This document shows positions 23,691-35,477 of a stretch of 64,000 nt of DNA, piece after piece. Made by a program: the position numbers and the translations under genes. Position 1 is the stretch's first letter. Every line of letters begins with the position of its first letter. The DNA is from Cephalopachus bancanus. Lineage: Eukaryota; Chordata; Mammalia; Primates; Tarsiidae. The stretch is from NCBI GenBank assembly GCA_027257055.1, contig JAPVLO010000182.1, forward strand, positions 8,246,001 to 8,310,000. Reading direction: 5' to 3'. The notes beneath the pieces were generated by a model. The model worked only from the letters and a program-made list of their open reading frames with translations, was not told where the DNA came from and made no database searches.

Positions 23691-25606
23691 TTTTCCCCAG
23701 ATGGAAATAAGCCAAGGGGACATTCTGTTTCGCAAACCAGTTCCCACCCTGCTCTTTATAAACTTCATTTTCTCTCATTTTCCAGTAGAGGACCAAGTTC
23801 CTGTGGCAGTTTCCCGATCCTCTGGATATGCTGCCTGGGTGTCCTGGGGCCTGTGGTATCTCCTGATTTGTTCTTCTCCTGACTTTGCCAGCTTCAAGGC
23901 TCAAAGACCTCTGGGGCTGTTGCCCTTCTTAGATTCAGTCCAGTGGATGATGTTAGGATGGGGTGGGGGCGATGCTTCCTGGAATGCACTAGAAGCAAGC
24001 AGATTGCACCATCTCTTGCAGCAGCTGCTCGCGGGTGCGTACCATTGAGGATTCCTGTAAGAAGAAACTGTCGTGTTTCTCTTTCTAAGTGCTTCGTTAA
24101 AAGCCCGAGGCCAGATTCCCCCCTGCCTCACTTACCCTGGGAGGTGAGACAGAGCCTGAATGGAAAACAGAAAGACATGCTTGTGCAAGCCATCATTCTT
24201 CATCTGGGTACTCTGACCACAGGGACACTGGTCTCCAGGGCCCGATTACTTTCCGTGTGCCTGATTTACTGGGGAATCTCAACTTGTTGGGGTGTAAACA
24301 CGAAGTGATTTTATTTCTTCCAGTAACTGCCCCCGGCTATACTGTGCCAGATCTCTCTCTCCTGCTGAGAAGCAGCTCCCTTAACGATGTCTTGGTATGG
24401 TTCCACAACTTTCCAGCCACTTTCCGTTACTCCGACAGTCTTATTCCAGTAATGAAGACTCGGTCTCCTATATTTTTAAAACTTCCATGGCAAACGCAAC
24501 TCAAAGCTGTCCTCCTCCCTTCTTGCACGAGATGGAGTCGGGCCCTGGCTGTTTGGAGCAGTGGAGATGAGGAGTCTGGCTTCAAGCTGCCTCATTTCCT
24601 TCCTCTTTGAGATCTCAGCATCTCTGCCTGGGCAGAGAGGAGGAATGAGGCATAAGAGGCCTCTTTACAGGAGTGTTCTCCATCGCTTCCTGGTCCTGTG
24701 TGGCTCCGTTGGATGCGGGAGATCCCACCCAGCCCTCCTCTATCCCTGAAGCCCACCCTCGCCCCTCTTCCCCTCACCTAGTCGTACCTCCCTTTGGCCT
24801 AAAAGTGGTTCAGATGTCCAGAGACCCCTTCTTTGGCTTGGTGATGGCCACCTGGGCAAACCCGGACCCTGCCCTTCTGCGGACTTCTGTGTACCTCTGT
24901 GAGGAGCTGCGAGGCCTGAGGGAATCCTCTCCCTTAAACTTCTCGAGGGCTACACAGACCTGGGATGGGAGAGGATCCTCCAGCTTCCTCCCAGCTGTGC
25001 TGCACCAGGGTCCTGCAAGCCCTGCTGAATGGGCTCCCGCCGTGGCCTCCTGCTTCCGGGACCTCTAGACCTGCAGTAGGTACCAGTCTCTACATTCAAG
25101 TACCTCCCCAGCCCTCAAAGTACTACAGCAGGCACCCTGCTTTTCTTTTCCACTGGGTGGGGTGGGTTGGGGGGTTGGAGCAAAAGGGCACTGGGCTCAG
25201 TCTGAGGCTACCAAGGCCTCTTTGGACAGTGCTCTGTGCCTCCGAGGCACTGAGAGGGTCTGGAGGGTGGCAGGAAAGCACCCCATCCTCTTCTCCATGG
25301 GAGAGGGCGGCCAAGCTTCTCCCCACTCACGCCACACTCCCGCAAGCTTGATACTTCTCCCTTGGACTCTCTCAGTCCTGTTCCCATCCTGATGAGCTGG
25401 GCCGGCGCTGGCCCATTTGGGGGATGCTGGGGCCTCATCAGCTGTGTCTGGAGGTGGCTGGCTCCATCTGCTGGCGGCCTGCTGATAACTGTCTGGGGTT
25501 ACTTGGTACCTTCTGGCCAGGATTCTTGCGTAATGGGAAAGAAAACAGGTTAGGACGCATCTGGCAGCATGCAATGATTTCCTGCCATTTTATCTTATTA
25601 TTTTAT
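23691..25606. other. Longest repeat-poor stretch
   Basis: About 1.9 kb with no interspersed repeat I recognise. Frames up to 153 codons (23587-24048 +; 24673-25068 +; 24965-25351 +; 25197-25574 -) overlap in several phases and on both strands, as expected for G+C-rich DNA lacking stops by chance. If any exon exists in the window this is a reasonable place to search, but I cannot place one. Confidence 0.45.
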
Positions 25607-25895
25607 GTTTTGAGTTGGAGTCTCACTCTGGCTCCCAGGCTGGAGTGCAGTGGCACAAACGTAGCTTGCCGCAGCCTCGAACTCCTGGGCTCAGGCGATC
25701 TTTCTGCCTCAGCCTCCAAGTAGCTGGGACTACAGGCCCACGCCATCACGCCCGGCTAGCTTTTTAAAAATCTTCTGTAGAGGTGAAGTCTTCCTGTGTT
25801 GCCTTGGCTGGTCTCGAATTCCTGAGCTCAAGCAATCCTTCTGCCTTGATCTCTCAAAGTGCTGGAATTACGGGTGAGAGCCACCGTGCCTGGCC
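25607..25895 (-). mobile_element. AluJ-like
   Basis: Antisense, GTGAGAGCCACCGTGCCTGG end. Confidence 0.92.
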
Positions 25896-26018
25896 TCTCT
25901 CTTTTAAATTGTGTTGAAGTTACTCTTCCTCTTGGAAGGATTCCTTGATTACATCCCATCAGTTTGACGTTGTTCTTGATGGTGCACACTCAGTATTCAG
26001 GTTCTCAGTGGGTCCCCA

Positions 26019-26172
26019 TTGTTTTAGGGCACATGTGCTGTCATTCCCTCCTAGATGTGTTTGTAATCACTCTGAGCAGAAAAGGTGTTACTCTCCTTCT
26101 CGTTTTGCAGGTGAGGAAACTGAGGCATGAAGGTTAGCGACTTGCCTGAGGTCACACAGTTTGTAAGTGAGT
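26019..26172 (-). mobile_element. MIR-containing duplicated segment, copy 1
   Basis: The antisense MIR core (GAGGAAACTGAGGCATGAAG) plus about 75 bp of upstream text (CTCCTAGATGTGTTTG, CACTCTGAGCAGAAAA) recurs at 27109-27262 at roughly 85% identity. Confidence 0.8.
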
Positions 26173-26221
26173 GAGCACTTGTGAGTGAAATGTCTCTGGA
26201 GTAGTTTTTATGCATTGTAAG

Positions 26222-26460
26222 GAGAGCTGTCATTTATCGAGTTCTTTTACGGTCCTAAGCATGCCACGGGATCCATTCATTTGGTCCTCACACCATAACT
26301 TAATGACCTAGGTTTTTCGCAATCTCCATCTTACAGATGAGAAGACTAAACTGAGAAAGAAACTTTGAGTAGGTTTATAGCCAGAAAGTGGCATAAAGAA
26401 GCCCTCTGAATCCCAACCTCGTACACTCTACCAATGCTCTGTTCTGCCTGCTTGGTTTTA
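26222..26460 (-). mobile_element. MIR, antisense
   Basis: TTGGTCCTCACACCATAACT, CTTACAGATGAGAAGACTAA and AATGCTCTG end in MIR order. Confidence 0.75.
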
Positions 26461-26633
26461 TTCTGCGTTCCCTCTGTCCCGTCACCCCTCCCCCTCCCTC
26501 ACCCCTAAACCCTTAAATGGGTACTTGTGGATCAGAGTACTTCCCATGATACTTTTTGGTTTAGACTAACAGAATCTGCCCAGGTGGGTCTTGTGCAAGA
26601 GCTGAACTAACCTTCATGAAATCGAGATTATTA

Positions 26634-26903
26634 TTTTGATTCGGGGTCTCACTCGGTCACCCAGGCAGTGTTACAATCATGGCTCACTGCAGCCTCAACC
26701 TCCTGTGCTTAAGCAATCCTCTAGCCTCAGCCTCCTGAGTGACTGGGACTACAGGTGCATGCCACCGCACCCAGTTCATTTTTTGATGTTTTTATAGAGA
26801 CGAGGGCCTGCTATATTGCCCTGGCTGATCTTGAACTCCTAGGCTTAAGCAATCCTCCGGCCTTGGCCTCCCAAAGTACAGGCATGAGCCACCACGCCTG
26901 GCC
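26634..26903 (-). mobile_element. AluJ-like with deletions
   Basis: Antisense; lacks part of the right arm (CACCCAGGCAGTGTTACAAT) and of the 5' end (CCAAAGTACAGGCATGAGCC). Confidence 0.9.
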
Positions 26904-27108
26904 TGGTCATCTTATAAATGGTCCAAACAATGCAACCATGGTGAAGTCATTAGCACAGACTCTTTGGACAAAAGGCCAAAGCTCACTCATCAAACACTGC
27001 TCTAACATTTTAGATTAATTTTTCCCAGAAAGACCTACTATCCTGACCACACATTGCAGAGGAGTCCACCTGATCAATTCTTTTCATCTGAAAAATGAGG
27101 GTCTCTAT

Positions 27109-27300
27109 TGTTTTAGGGTACATTTACTGCCATTGCCTCCTAGATGTATTTGCAACCACTCTGAGCAGAAAAAAGTGTTTCTGTCATTCCTGTTTTACTG
27201 GTGAGGAAACTGAGGCATGGAGGTTAATGAATTGCCTGAGGTCACACAGTTTGTAAGTGCCAGAACTGGGACCTGGACCCAAATCTTCTTCTCCAGTCAC
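27109..27300 (-). mobile_element. MIR-containing duplicated segment, copy 2
   Basis: Matches 26019-26172 (offset 1090 bp), then continues with MIR text (CAGAACTGGGACCTGGACCC) that copy 1 lacks. Confidence 0.8.
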
Positions 27301-28694
27301 TCATGCCAAATGTGTATCCTTGAAGTCCTTCACAGAGACCCCCAGTTCCTGGACCCTTGCTATGGGCTCTGTTCACCAATGAGTGTTTCCTTTCTTTGCT
27401 TTTAGCTGTGTCTATGCCCCTTGGTTCTGTCTCTTCTGCTAGGGTCCTCCCACTGGCTCCCCCCACCTCCCCATCTCTCCAAAGGGCTGGAAGCACCCCT
27501 TGAAGTAGGGGTACCAGCTCTTGAAGCCTTCTGATGGTGACCCCCAGCCCCCTGAAGGGACTGTTCCTTGCCTTTATTGGCCCTGGCCATAGCCGATGTT
27601 ATTTATGGTCAGATAAATGTATTTCCAAATAAAATAGAAAATGAACAAATAAACGCAGTGACAGAGCTGTAAAAAACCCTGCCGGCATGTTCACTTGAAG
27701 AGAAGCCTGCGCAACTAATTAACCCGGGCAGGCCTCCGTGGTGTTTGGAAACAAGCTTGGAATTAATATCGCCCTTCTCAGCTGCTGGAGCCAGCCTCTA
27801 AATCTTTCCTGGGCAGCAGCAAGAGAGACACAGAGAGTTACAGAGATAGTGAGGGCCAAAATGGAGGGCGACAGAGAGACAGAGGAAGAAAAACACAGAT
27901 ATCCATCTGCCTCCACGCCTGTGCATAGCCTTTTAGCTAGACGCTGTATCCCAGACAGACAGACCGAGCGACGGGGGACAGAGACAGATGGTGCTTCTCC
28001 TTAAGAGTGAGAGTTAAGAGGAGAGAAGAGAGCCTTTGTCGAGTTCAGAGTACGTTTCATTTCTATACCACTGAAATCAGAGAATCGGAGGCTGCTGCTG
28101 GAAGGGGCTTGTGAGAGGTCATCTAATTCAGTGGTTTTTAAATTATTTTTAGCAGCAAAACCTTTTCCTGAAATGAAATCATACGCAGACGCGCCATGGT
28201 TAAAGCAGATAAAAGCGGAGCTGCCCCGGTGGAACTGTCAGCTCCCCGAGGCCCCTCCTGTCTCCTTTCACTGGGGCAGGACCTGTCTCCTGGGAGAGCA
28301 CAGCTGGAAAACCAAAGCAGCTTGGTCTTTGTGTGGCAAGGCCATGGGAGTGTCCCTGGTTCTTCACTGGATTCAGGCTTCATCTAATTTGGGAGTCACC
28401 CAGAGGAGCAAGGGGGGTAGAGTGGATATACCAGCTGGTAAAAGAGGCAGGCGACCCAAGGGAATCCTAACCTGTCATCCGTTGTGTTCTTGAACTTGGG
28501 TATTCGCTTTCCATGGGGGCTTTTGTTGACAGGAGCTGGGGGATGGCTTGATGACCTTCGGGGGATGGTGGGGTCCCAGTGGGTGGGCTTCATGAGCCAA
28601 CCATTTGACCCACACTTTGCTTCAAGGAGGCTGTGCATAGCTTCCCACTGAGTTCAGGTGGGCAGACCAGGAATACCGGAAGGACATTTCTCTT
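27301..28694. other. Unique DNA, candidate conserved block
   Basis: No repeats beyond a possible DNA-transposon scrap near 28110. The stretch 27590-27830 is unusually free of repeat decay and has AT-rich motifs (CAACTAATTAACCCGGG); it may be a conserved non-coding element, untested. Frames on both strands, none recognisable. Confidence 0.4.
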
Positions 28695-28990
28695 CTCTGT
28701 AAGAGTGTGGGAAGTGACCGTTCTAAGTGAACTATCACAGAAATAAAAAAACTGAGTACCGCATGTTCTCATAAGGAGGCACTCCACGTTGGGCATGCTA
28801 GGCACTGCTAAAGGAGGGAGAGGGGAAGAGGGATAAGGGTTACATGACCACCCGTTGGGTACCAGGTTCACTACCCGGCAGGGAGAGGGCTTGCTAGAAG
28901 CCCAGACCTCGCCTTCGTGCAATATACTCATGTAGCAAATGCTCACATGGACCCCAGGACCTTAAGATACAAATAAAAAATAAATGCCAT
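28695..28990 (+). mobile_element. L1 3' end
   Basis: AAGTGAACTATCACAGAAAT, CCGCATGTTCTCATAAGGAG, GGGTACCAGGTTCACTACCC and a final AAATAAAAAATAAA match the L1 3' UTR in sense orientation. Confidence 0.85.
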
Positions 28991-30415
28991 GCCCTGTTGA
29001 AAAAAAATGGATATGGGAAGTGGCCAGAGGGAGACTTCCCTACAAACCATTCAGGTGTGTCCTTTAGGGATGACTGGGGATCTTCAGGGAGATTGTACTT
29101 TGTACCTATTTTTCTTGTAGAGGAAGGGGTGGCAATGGCCGGAGGCTGGAAACCACCCAGTCGAGTGGCCCTGTGGGAGTTTGTCGAGTCTTCTCTACCT
29201 CTGGAAGCCCTGTTCTCAGCATCAAGCACAGAACTCTGAAGCTGAGTGGAAGGGCCTCTCTTGGAATCCATGGAGGACTCGGAGGGAGGGAGACCAAGCA
29301 CTGTGTATGGAGCCTTCCTGTCTCTGATGAACCCTGAGTGTCCTTGGCTCGGGCCTAGACAACAAGGGGACACAGCCAGCAGGAGAAACAAATCAAGAAG
29401 TGATGCTTTTTTTTTCTTGAAGGAGGAATTATAAATTGCAATTTAATCACATAATCACTTTGACACTCTCAAGCAAGCTAATTTCTTCCCTTGCCTCATT
29501 TCATCCACGCGGTGAGATGAATCTTAATGAATAATGTCCTATGAATATTTAATTTTTGATCAATTTGAATTTTCTCTGGCATACCTGCTGGATACATAAA
29601 TCAGCTCCCTCTCTGCCCAGCAGAGTGAATTTGGACAGCGGCCTGCATAGATCTCTACCGTCAGCCGCCGAAGAGGCCAGCCTGGAGGTTTTGGGGCTCT
29701 GGTTGGCCGCCATCTCAATGTCATGGGTTGGAGCTTCCTGGACGCCATCCTGAAGCTGCCCCATCAGCAGATGCCTGAAGGTGGTGCTTGTCTGGACAGA
29801 TGAGAAGCATCTGAAAATGACTTTCCACAGGTGTCCGGCTTCCTTCATTTTTTTTCTTTAATGACTTAAAGAAGCCCTTCTTCTGACACTTCCTTTATCC
29901 CTCCTGGCCCCTGGGGACAAGTATTATTATTCAAAAGATGAGTATCTGGAGAGACAACATTAGGAGAGCTACTATTTTCAGCTGCTTGAGAAGGCTTCTT
30001 TCATGAGCTCATACTTCATATTTGTACGGTGCGATAGAGTTTGTAAAGTGACTTCTCACAGGTCTTTTCTTTTCATGTCTTAAAACATCACTGTGCTTGA
30101 TCTCTTTCCTGACTGTGAGGTGGGGAAATGGGTCTGGAAAGAGTTCTTTCTTATCCTGGGTCAAGAAGTAAAGGCACTGCAACTCGAATGCCTGAAGAAC
30201 TGCTAAGTTCAAAGCCAGGAAAATGCACCCAAACTCAGCTGTCTATAAAGAAGGATCGAATATTTGGGATTGGGGTCTGGAGGCAGAAGGAGGAGCATCC
30301 TTAATAGGCGAGTTGGAAGTGGTCTCAATAAAGAGTTGATGATAGTAATGGTAGTTTTGGGGAAAATACTTGAATTCCTTAAAGGTGATAGATAGCTTGT
30401 TTAAAATGCATTTTG
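28991..30415. other. Unique DNA, candidate conserved block
   Basis: Repeat-poor. The segment 29430-29760 has homeodomain-like TAAT/ATTA cores (AATTGCAATTTAATCACA) and looks like a candidate regulatory element, by appearance only. A 165-codon minus frame (28894-29391) overlaps the L1 3' end and other frames; not called. Confidence 0.4.
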
Positions 30416-30728
30416 GGGCTGGGATCGGTGGCTCAGCCTGTAATCTCAGTGCTTTGGGAGACCGAGGTGAGTGGATTGCCTGAGCCCATGGGTTCGAGAC
30501 TCGCCTGGGCAACTTGGTGAGACCTCATCTCTACAATAAATCAAAAAATAGCCAGGTGTGGGAGCGCACGCCTGTAGTTCCAGCTACTTGGAAGGCTGAG
30601 GCGGAAGGATCGCCGGAGCCCGGCAGGTGGAGGCTGCGGTGGCCGGGAGCGGCCACTGCCCTCCGGTCTGGGTGACAGAGTGAGACTCCAACTCAAAAAA
30701 AAAAAAATTAAAAAAAAAATAAATAAAA
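30416..30728 (+). mobile_element. Alu, window-specific type
   Basis: Sense dimer; target duplication AAATGCATTTTGG at about 30404-30416 and 30729-30741; A-rich tail with T interruptions. Confidence 0.95.
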
Positions 30729-30741
30729 AAATGCATTTTGG

Positions 30742-31974
30742 ACGTATATCTATATCCTGTGCATTTAAAATATATGTTGGATGTATATCCATGTCTTGTA
30801 TATTTTGCTCTCCTGGGTCTCTCCACTAATAAAAACGGTGAGTTTTGCTGTCTCAGGAAGGTCAGGAACTACCCCAAACAAAGAGGCCGTGGTTTAGTTT
30901 TAAATCACAAAGCCAATTTCTTGTTTTTGAGTTTGTTAAGACAAAACAATCTCGAAAGTAAAGTTTTGTGTAGAAAGAAAATCCATTTCTGATTCAGACT
31001 GTGGTGTGATGGAAGTCACTTGAGAAGCTCGCTACTCCTCATCTAAGTGGTGTGGAGGAAGAAGGAAGAGATGAAAGACGGTCAGTAGAGTCAGAGTGCT
31101 GTGTCCTTGTTTTCCACTCCCGTGGGCCAGATCACTGGACACTGGTAGAGACCTTCAGAGAGGAAAGAAGGACTCTGAGAATATGGAGAGTATGTCTCTG
31201 GTCGTGTATCTCTCAACACGGCACAAGAGTTAAAGCAAAGGAGGTGAGTCATTAGCTGAGACGGAGGCAGTTCTCCCATTCTCCATAGCCTGGGACTGTT
31301 AGGAAGCAGAACTTAGAAGCTCTTTTGTGTGCCATTGAGGAACTGAGAGAACTTGTAGGTTTGGGGTTAGAGTAAAGCGTTCACTGAGTAGGGGACTTTC
31401 CAACCGAAGGAAAAAAGACTAGAGCTGTGGTCTTTAGTTCTGGGAGCTAGTGTGTCATCCCGAGGAGTCAGGATCAGTTGTGGAAAAAATCTAGGAACCA
31501 GACTAGGTGAGTAAACCAGGCAGAGGTCAGCTTGGACCAGAAATGCGTTCCTCTCCCATGACCACAAGGTTAAGGAAGCCCCACCATACACCTAGCTACC
31601 ATTAAGGAAGAGTCAGGCTAGTGGAGGAGTGTCTGGGGAGGGAATTTGGAGGTCTGGACATTTACTCTGAGGTAACTGAGACCGTCTGAAAATATGTTCA
31701 TGCCAATGCCAGTAATTTCCAAGATTAACTTGTCTTAACTCAAGTTTCTAGAACATAGAACTTGAGACAAAGATCATGTGCTGTAGCTTACTGAACAGCA
31801 CTTTCCTAGGGCAGCGAGAATAAGGGAAAAAAGGAAAGCGAAGCGGGGAATGCGAGAAGTGAGCCACAGACTCACACAAAACCTATTTGGCTATTCAGAC
31901 ATATGGGCCTTCTTCCAGATGGACCATGAGAAGCCACCACACCTCAAAATAGTTTCTGTGTGTGTGGGTGCAAG
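30742..31974. other. Unique, no feature seen
   Basis: About 1.2 kb, A+G-rich in parts (31640-31870). Only short frames; no RNA or splice signal I would defend. Confidence 0.5.
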
Positions 31975-32641
31975 TGCCAACAATTAAGTTCACGAACTTA
32001 TCCCAGAAAAAGGACCACATACCTCCTTGGTGAATATCACCATGCTCACCTTCGAAGCACTCCCCTTGGAAAGCTATGCACACCAGCGCCAGTGCCTAGT
32101 CCACCTGTCAAAGCAATTTGGGAACTCTTTTTCTAAAGAGTTAACAGAACTGTCATCGTATTACCGGGATGTCCTGAATGTCATCAAAATGTTTTCCTTT
32201 CAATCTTTCTTTTAAGCCGGGCTTGGTGGCTCAGCTATAATCCTAGCACTTTGGGAGGCTGAGGTGAGTGGATTGCCTGAGCCCACGGGTTCGAGACCTG
32301 CGTGGGCAACTTGGCGAGAACTCATCTCTTCAATAAATCAAGAATTAGCCGGGCGTGGTAGTGTATGCCTGTAGTTCCAGCTACTTGGAAGGCTGAGGTG
32401 GAAGGATCGCCAGAGCCCAGCAGGTCAAGGCTGCGGTGGCCGGGAGCGGCCACTGCATTCCAGTCTGGGTGACAGAGTGAGACTCCAACTCAAAAAAAAA
32501 AATATATATTTTATCTCTGGGTAAAGGAAAAATCATAGGGGGCCAGATCCGGTGAGTAAGGAGGGTATTCCAATACAATTATTTGTACAGTGCTGTCAAC
32601 ATAAGTGCACGGTGGCAAGTTCACAAACTTAATTGTCAGTA
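31975..32641 (-). mobile_element. Internally deleted mariner, with nested Alu
   Basis: The ends form an inverted pair (CAATTAAGTTCACGAACT at 31981; AAGTTCACAAACTTAATTG at 32618). Minus-strand translation downstream of the right end shows the mariner transposase motif PPYSPDLAPYDF, then, beyond the Alu, KGKHFDDIQDI and FQGECFEGEHGD. Frameshifts and stops interrupt the remainder, and the N-terminal half is missing. Dead element. Confidence 0.8.
32216..32502 (+). mobile_element. Alu, window-specific type, nested in mariner
   Basis: Sense dimer splitting the mariner between the SPDLAPYDF and KGKHFDDI portions. Confidence 0.94.
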
Positions 32642-32836
32642 CCCAACAAATAACGACAACAGTTCTGATGACCATTCCAGAAAAAGTGTTACAAAATTGC
32701 TTTGATGGATGGACTAGGCATTGACATCGGTGTATAACTTTCCAAGGGGAGTACTTCAATAGTGACTGTAGTGATAATCAGCAATGTGGTATGTAGCAGT
32801 TTTTCTAGGATGATTTGCAAACCTAATTGCTGGATC
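32642..32836 (+). mobile_element. Second mariner 3' fragment, opposite orientation
   Basis: Plus-strand frame reads IPEKVLQNCFDGWTRHWHRC then FQGEYF, the C-terminal mariner transposase region, and ends in a degenerate 3' TIR (GATTTGCAAACCTAATTGCT). It is an inverted counterpart of 31975-32213. Confidence 0.8.

Positions 32837-32837
<1 letters not shown>

Positions 32838-32885
<48 letters not shown>
32838..32885. repeat. (GT)n microsatellite
   Basis: About 23 uninterrupted GT units immediately after the mariner end. Confidence 0.97.
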
Positions 32886-32887
<2 letters not shown>

Positions 32888-32937
32888 TGGTTTGAATTAT
32901 CTCCCACTTTCTTTTCCTTCCTGTCTTTCTTTTTTTC

Positions 32938-33224
32938 TTTTGAGTTGGAGTCTCACCTTGTCGCCCAGGCTGGAGTGCAGTGGCTCACTCACGGCCACCG
33001 CAGCCTCAACCTGTTGGTCTCAGGCGATCCTTCCACTTTAGCCTTTCAAGTAGCTGGAACTACAGGCATGCACCCTCATGACTGGCTAATTTTTCTTGAT
33101 TTATTGTGGAGATGAGGTCCCGCCAAGTTGCCCAGGCTAGTCTTGAACTCATAGGCTCAGGCAATCCTCTCACCTCAATCTCCCAAAGTGCTGGGATTAT
33201 AGGCATGAGTCACCACGCCTGACC
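32938..33224 (-). mobile_element. Older Alu
   Basis: Antisense; flanks CCTTCCTGTCTTTCT / CCTTCTTGTCTTTCA form a target duplication. Confidence 0.93.
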
Positions 33225-33715
33225 TCCTTCTTGTCTTTCAGTGGTCAACATTTGCCCCATGGTACGTTAATTCTACTATACTATGAGGTCAAGTTACCTG
33301 TTTCTTCTGGGAAGATTCTGAGGAAGTTAAGAAATCTAAAGCTTATGCCGTAGTCCTTTGTGGTAGTTTTAAACTATGTCTACAAATGCTTTCATACTCC
33401 TCTTTTCAGAGATGGAGACTAATTCCTCCCTACTTGAGTGTGGGCTGATCTTAGTAAATCGCTTCTAACAAATCGAATGTGACATTATGTGATTGTAGAG
33501 ATCAGCTCATAAAAGGTACCATGTCTTCCTCCTGTCAAATTACAGTTGACCCTTGGACAACATGGAGCTTAGGAGTGGAAAAGTCCTTTTACCCACGCAG
33601 GTGAAAAGTTCATGTGTCACTTTGGACTCCCCCGAAACTTGACTACGAATAGCCAGCTGTTGACTGGAAGTGTTGCAGATAAAATAAACAGTCAATTAAC
33701 ACATTTTTATTTTTT

Positions 33716-33972
33716 ATGTTTGAGTCGAAGTCTCACTCTGTCATCCAGGCTAGAGTGCATACTCAGGGCCACCACAGCCTCGATCTGCTGGATTCAGGCA
33801 ATCTTCCACTTCAGCCTTCCAAGTAGCTGGAACCGCAGGCATTAGCCACCACGCCTGGCTTATTTTTTGATATTTTGTAGAGGTGAGGTCTTGCCAAGTT
33901 GTCCAGGCTGGCCTCAAATCTGTGGGCTCAGGCAAAGTGCTGGGATTACAGGCTTGAGCCACCATACCCAGC
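33716..33972 (-). mobile_element. Alu nested in Tigger element
   Basis: Antisense, partly deleted. ATTAACACAT on both sides is the target duplication. Confidence 0.9.
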
Positions 33973-34056
33973 TAATTAACACATATTTTATGTTATTTGT
34001 GTTACATACTGTACTTTTTTTTTTAAATAATTTCTCCAAATGGCAAAACTCAGCAC

Positions 34057-34335
34057 TTTTTTTTTTTTTGGAGTTGGAATCTCACTCTGTCACCCAGACT
34101 GGAGTGCAGTGGCCGCTCCCGGCCACCGCAGCCTTGATCTGCTGGGCTCCGGCGATCCTTCCAAGTAGCTGCAACTACAGGTGCATGCTACCACACCCAG
34201 CTATTTTTTGATTTATTGTAGAGATGAGGTCTTGCCACGTTGCCTGGGCAGGTCTCGAACCCACAGACTCAGGCAATCCACTCTTCTCGGCCTCCCAAAG
34301 TGCTGGGATTACAGGCTGAGCCACCCATCCTGGCC
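34057..34335 (-). mobile_element. Alu, window-specific type, nested in Tigger element
   Basis: Antisense; lacks about 17 bp in the right arm (GATCCTTCCAAGTAGCTGCA). Confidence 0.92.
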
Positions 34336-34640
34336 CATACTGTATTTTTACAGTAAAATAAGTTAAAGAAAATGTTATTAAGACAATCATAAGGAAGAGA
34401 AAATATATTTCCCATACATTAAGTGGAAGTGGATCATTATAAAGGTCTGCATCCTTGTCGTTTTCGTGTTAAGTAGGTTGACAAGGAACAGGAAGAGGAG
34501 TGGATCATCTGGCTGTCCAGGGTTGGCAGAGGCAGAAGAAAATTCATACATAAGTGAACTCATGCAGTTCAAACCCATGTTGTTCAGGGTCGACTGTATT
34601 TGCTTAGGGAGCAGCAAGCTTCCATAGTGAGAATACTCAA

Positions 34641-34929
34641 GGCTTGGCTCAATGGCTCAGCCTGTCATCCCAGCACTTTGGGAGGCCGAGGCGAGTGGAT
34701 TGTCTGAGCCTGGGGGTTTGAGACCAGCCCGGGCAACTTGGTGAGACTCGTCTCTACAATAAATCAAAATTTAGCCGGGCATGTTAGCGTGCGCCTGTAG
34801 TTTCGGCTACTTGGAAGGCTGAGGTGGAAGGATCACCAGAGCCCAGCAGGTTGAGACTGTGGTGACCAAGAGGCATGCCACTGCCCTCCAGCCTGGGTGA
34901 CAGAGTGAGATTCCAACTCAAAAAAAAGA
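34641..34929 (+). mobile_element. Alu, window-specific type, nested in LTR
   Basis: Sense dimer; AATACTCAAG repeats on both sides. Confidence 0.93.
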
Positions 34930-35200
34930 GACAATACTCAAGCAGCCTATGGAGATGCCTACATGGTGAGGGTCTGAAGCCATGAGAGTGAGCTATCCTG
35001 GCAATGGGTCTTCCAGGTCATGCCAACCCTTTAGAGGGTCACAATTCCTGTCAATATCCTGACATCCATCCCATGACAGACCCTGGGTCAGAGCCATCTC
35101 GTTAAGCCACCCCCAGATTCTTGACCCACAAAACCGTGAGATAATAAATGTTTGCTTAAGCCACAAATTTTGGAGTAATTTGTTACACAGCAATCACTCT

Positions 35201-35477
35201 TTTTTTTTTTTTTTGAGTTGGAGTCTCACTCTGTCACCCAGGCTGGAGGGCAGTAACACGCTCACAGCCACTGCAGCCTCAACCTGCATGGCTCAGGTGA
35301 TCTTCCTCCTCAGCCTTCCAAGTAGCTGGAACCAGAGGCATGGGCCACCATGCTAATTTTTTGATGTATTGTAGAAACAAGGTTGCTCAGGCTGGTCTCG
35401 AATCACTGAGCTCAGGCTAGCCTCCTGTCTCTGCTTTCCAAAGTGCTAGAATTACAGATGTGAGCCACAACAATGCA
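35201..35477 (-). mobile_element. Alu, older, internally deleted
   Basis: Antisense; missing about 20 bp around GTAGAAACAAGGTTGCTCAG. Confidence 0.9.

Larger units (their letters stand above)
33543..34596. mobile_element. Tigger-type DNA element with TIRs and TA duplication
   Basis: Left end CAGTTGACCCTTGGACAACA; right end GTTGTTCAGGGTCGACTG; TA at 33541-33542 and 34597-34598. Removing its two Alus leaves about 520 bp, non-coding. Confidence 0.88.
33359..35197 (+). mobile_element. MLT1-like (MaLR) LTR, split by a Tigger-type MITE
   Basis: TGTGGTAGTTTTAAACTATG starts the LTR; it breaks at 33540 and resumes at 34599 through ACCCACAAAACCGTGAGATA and TTGGAGTAATTTGTTACACA. The second half carries an Alu at 34641. 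Confidence 0.75.

Noticed and set aside
23587..25574. Cluster of 70-153-codon frames in repeat-poor DNA
   Set aside because: They overlap in several phases and on both strands, and none resembles a known family.
28894..29391. 165-codon minus-strand frame
   Set aside because: Its end lies in an antisense L1 3' UTR; no domain.
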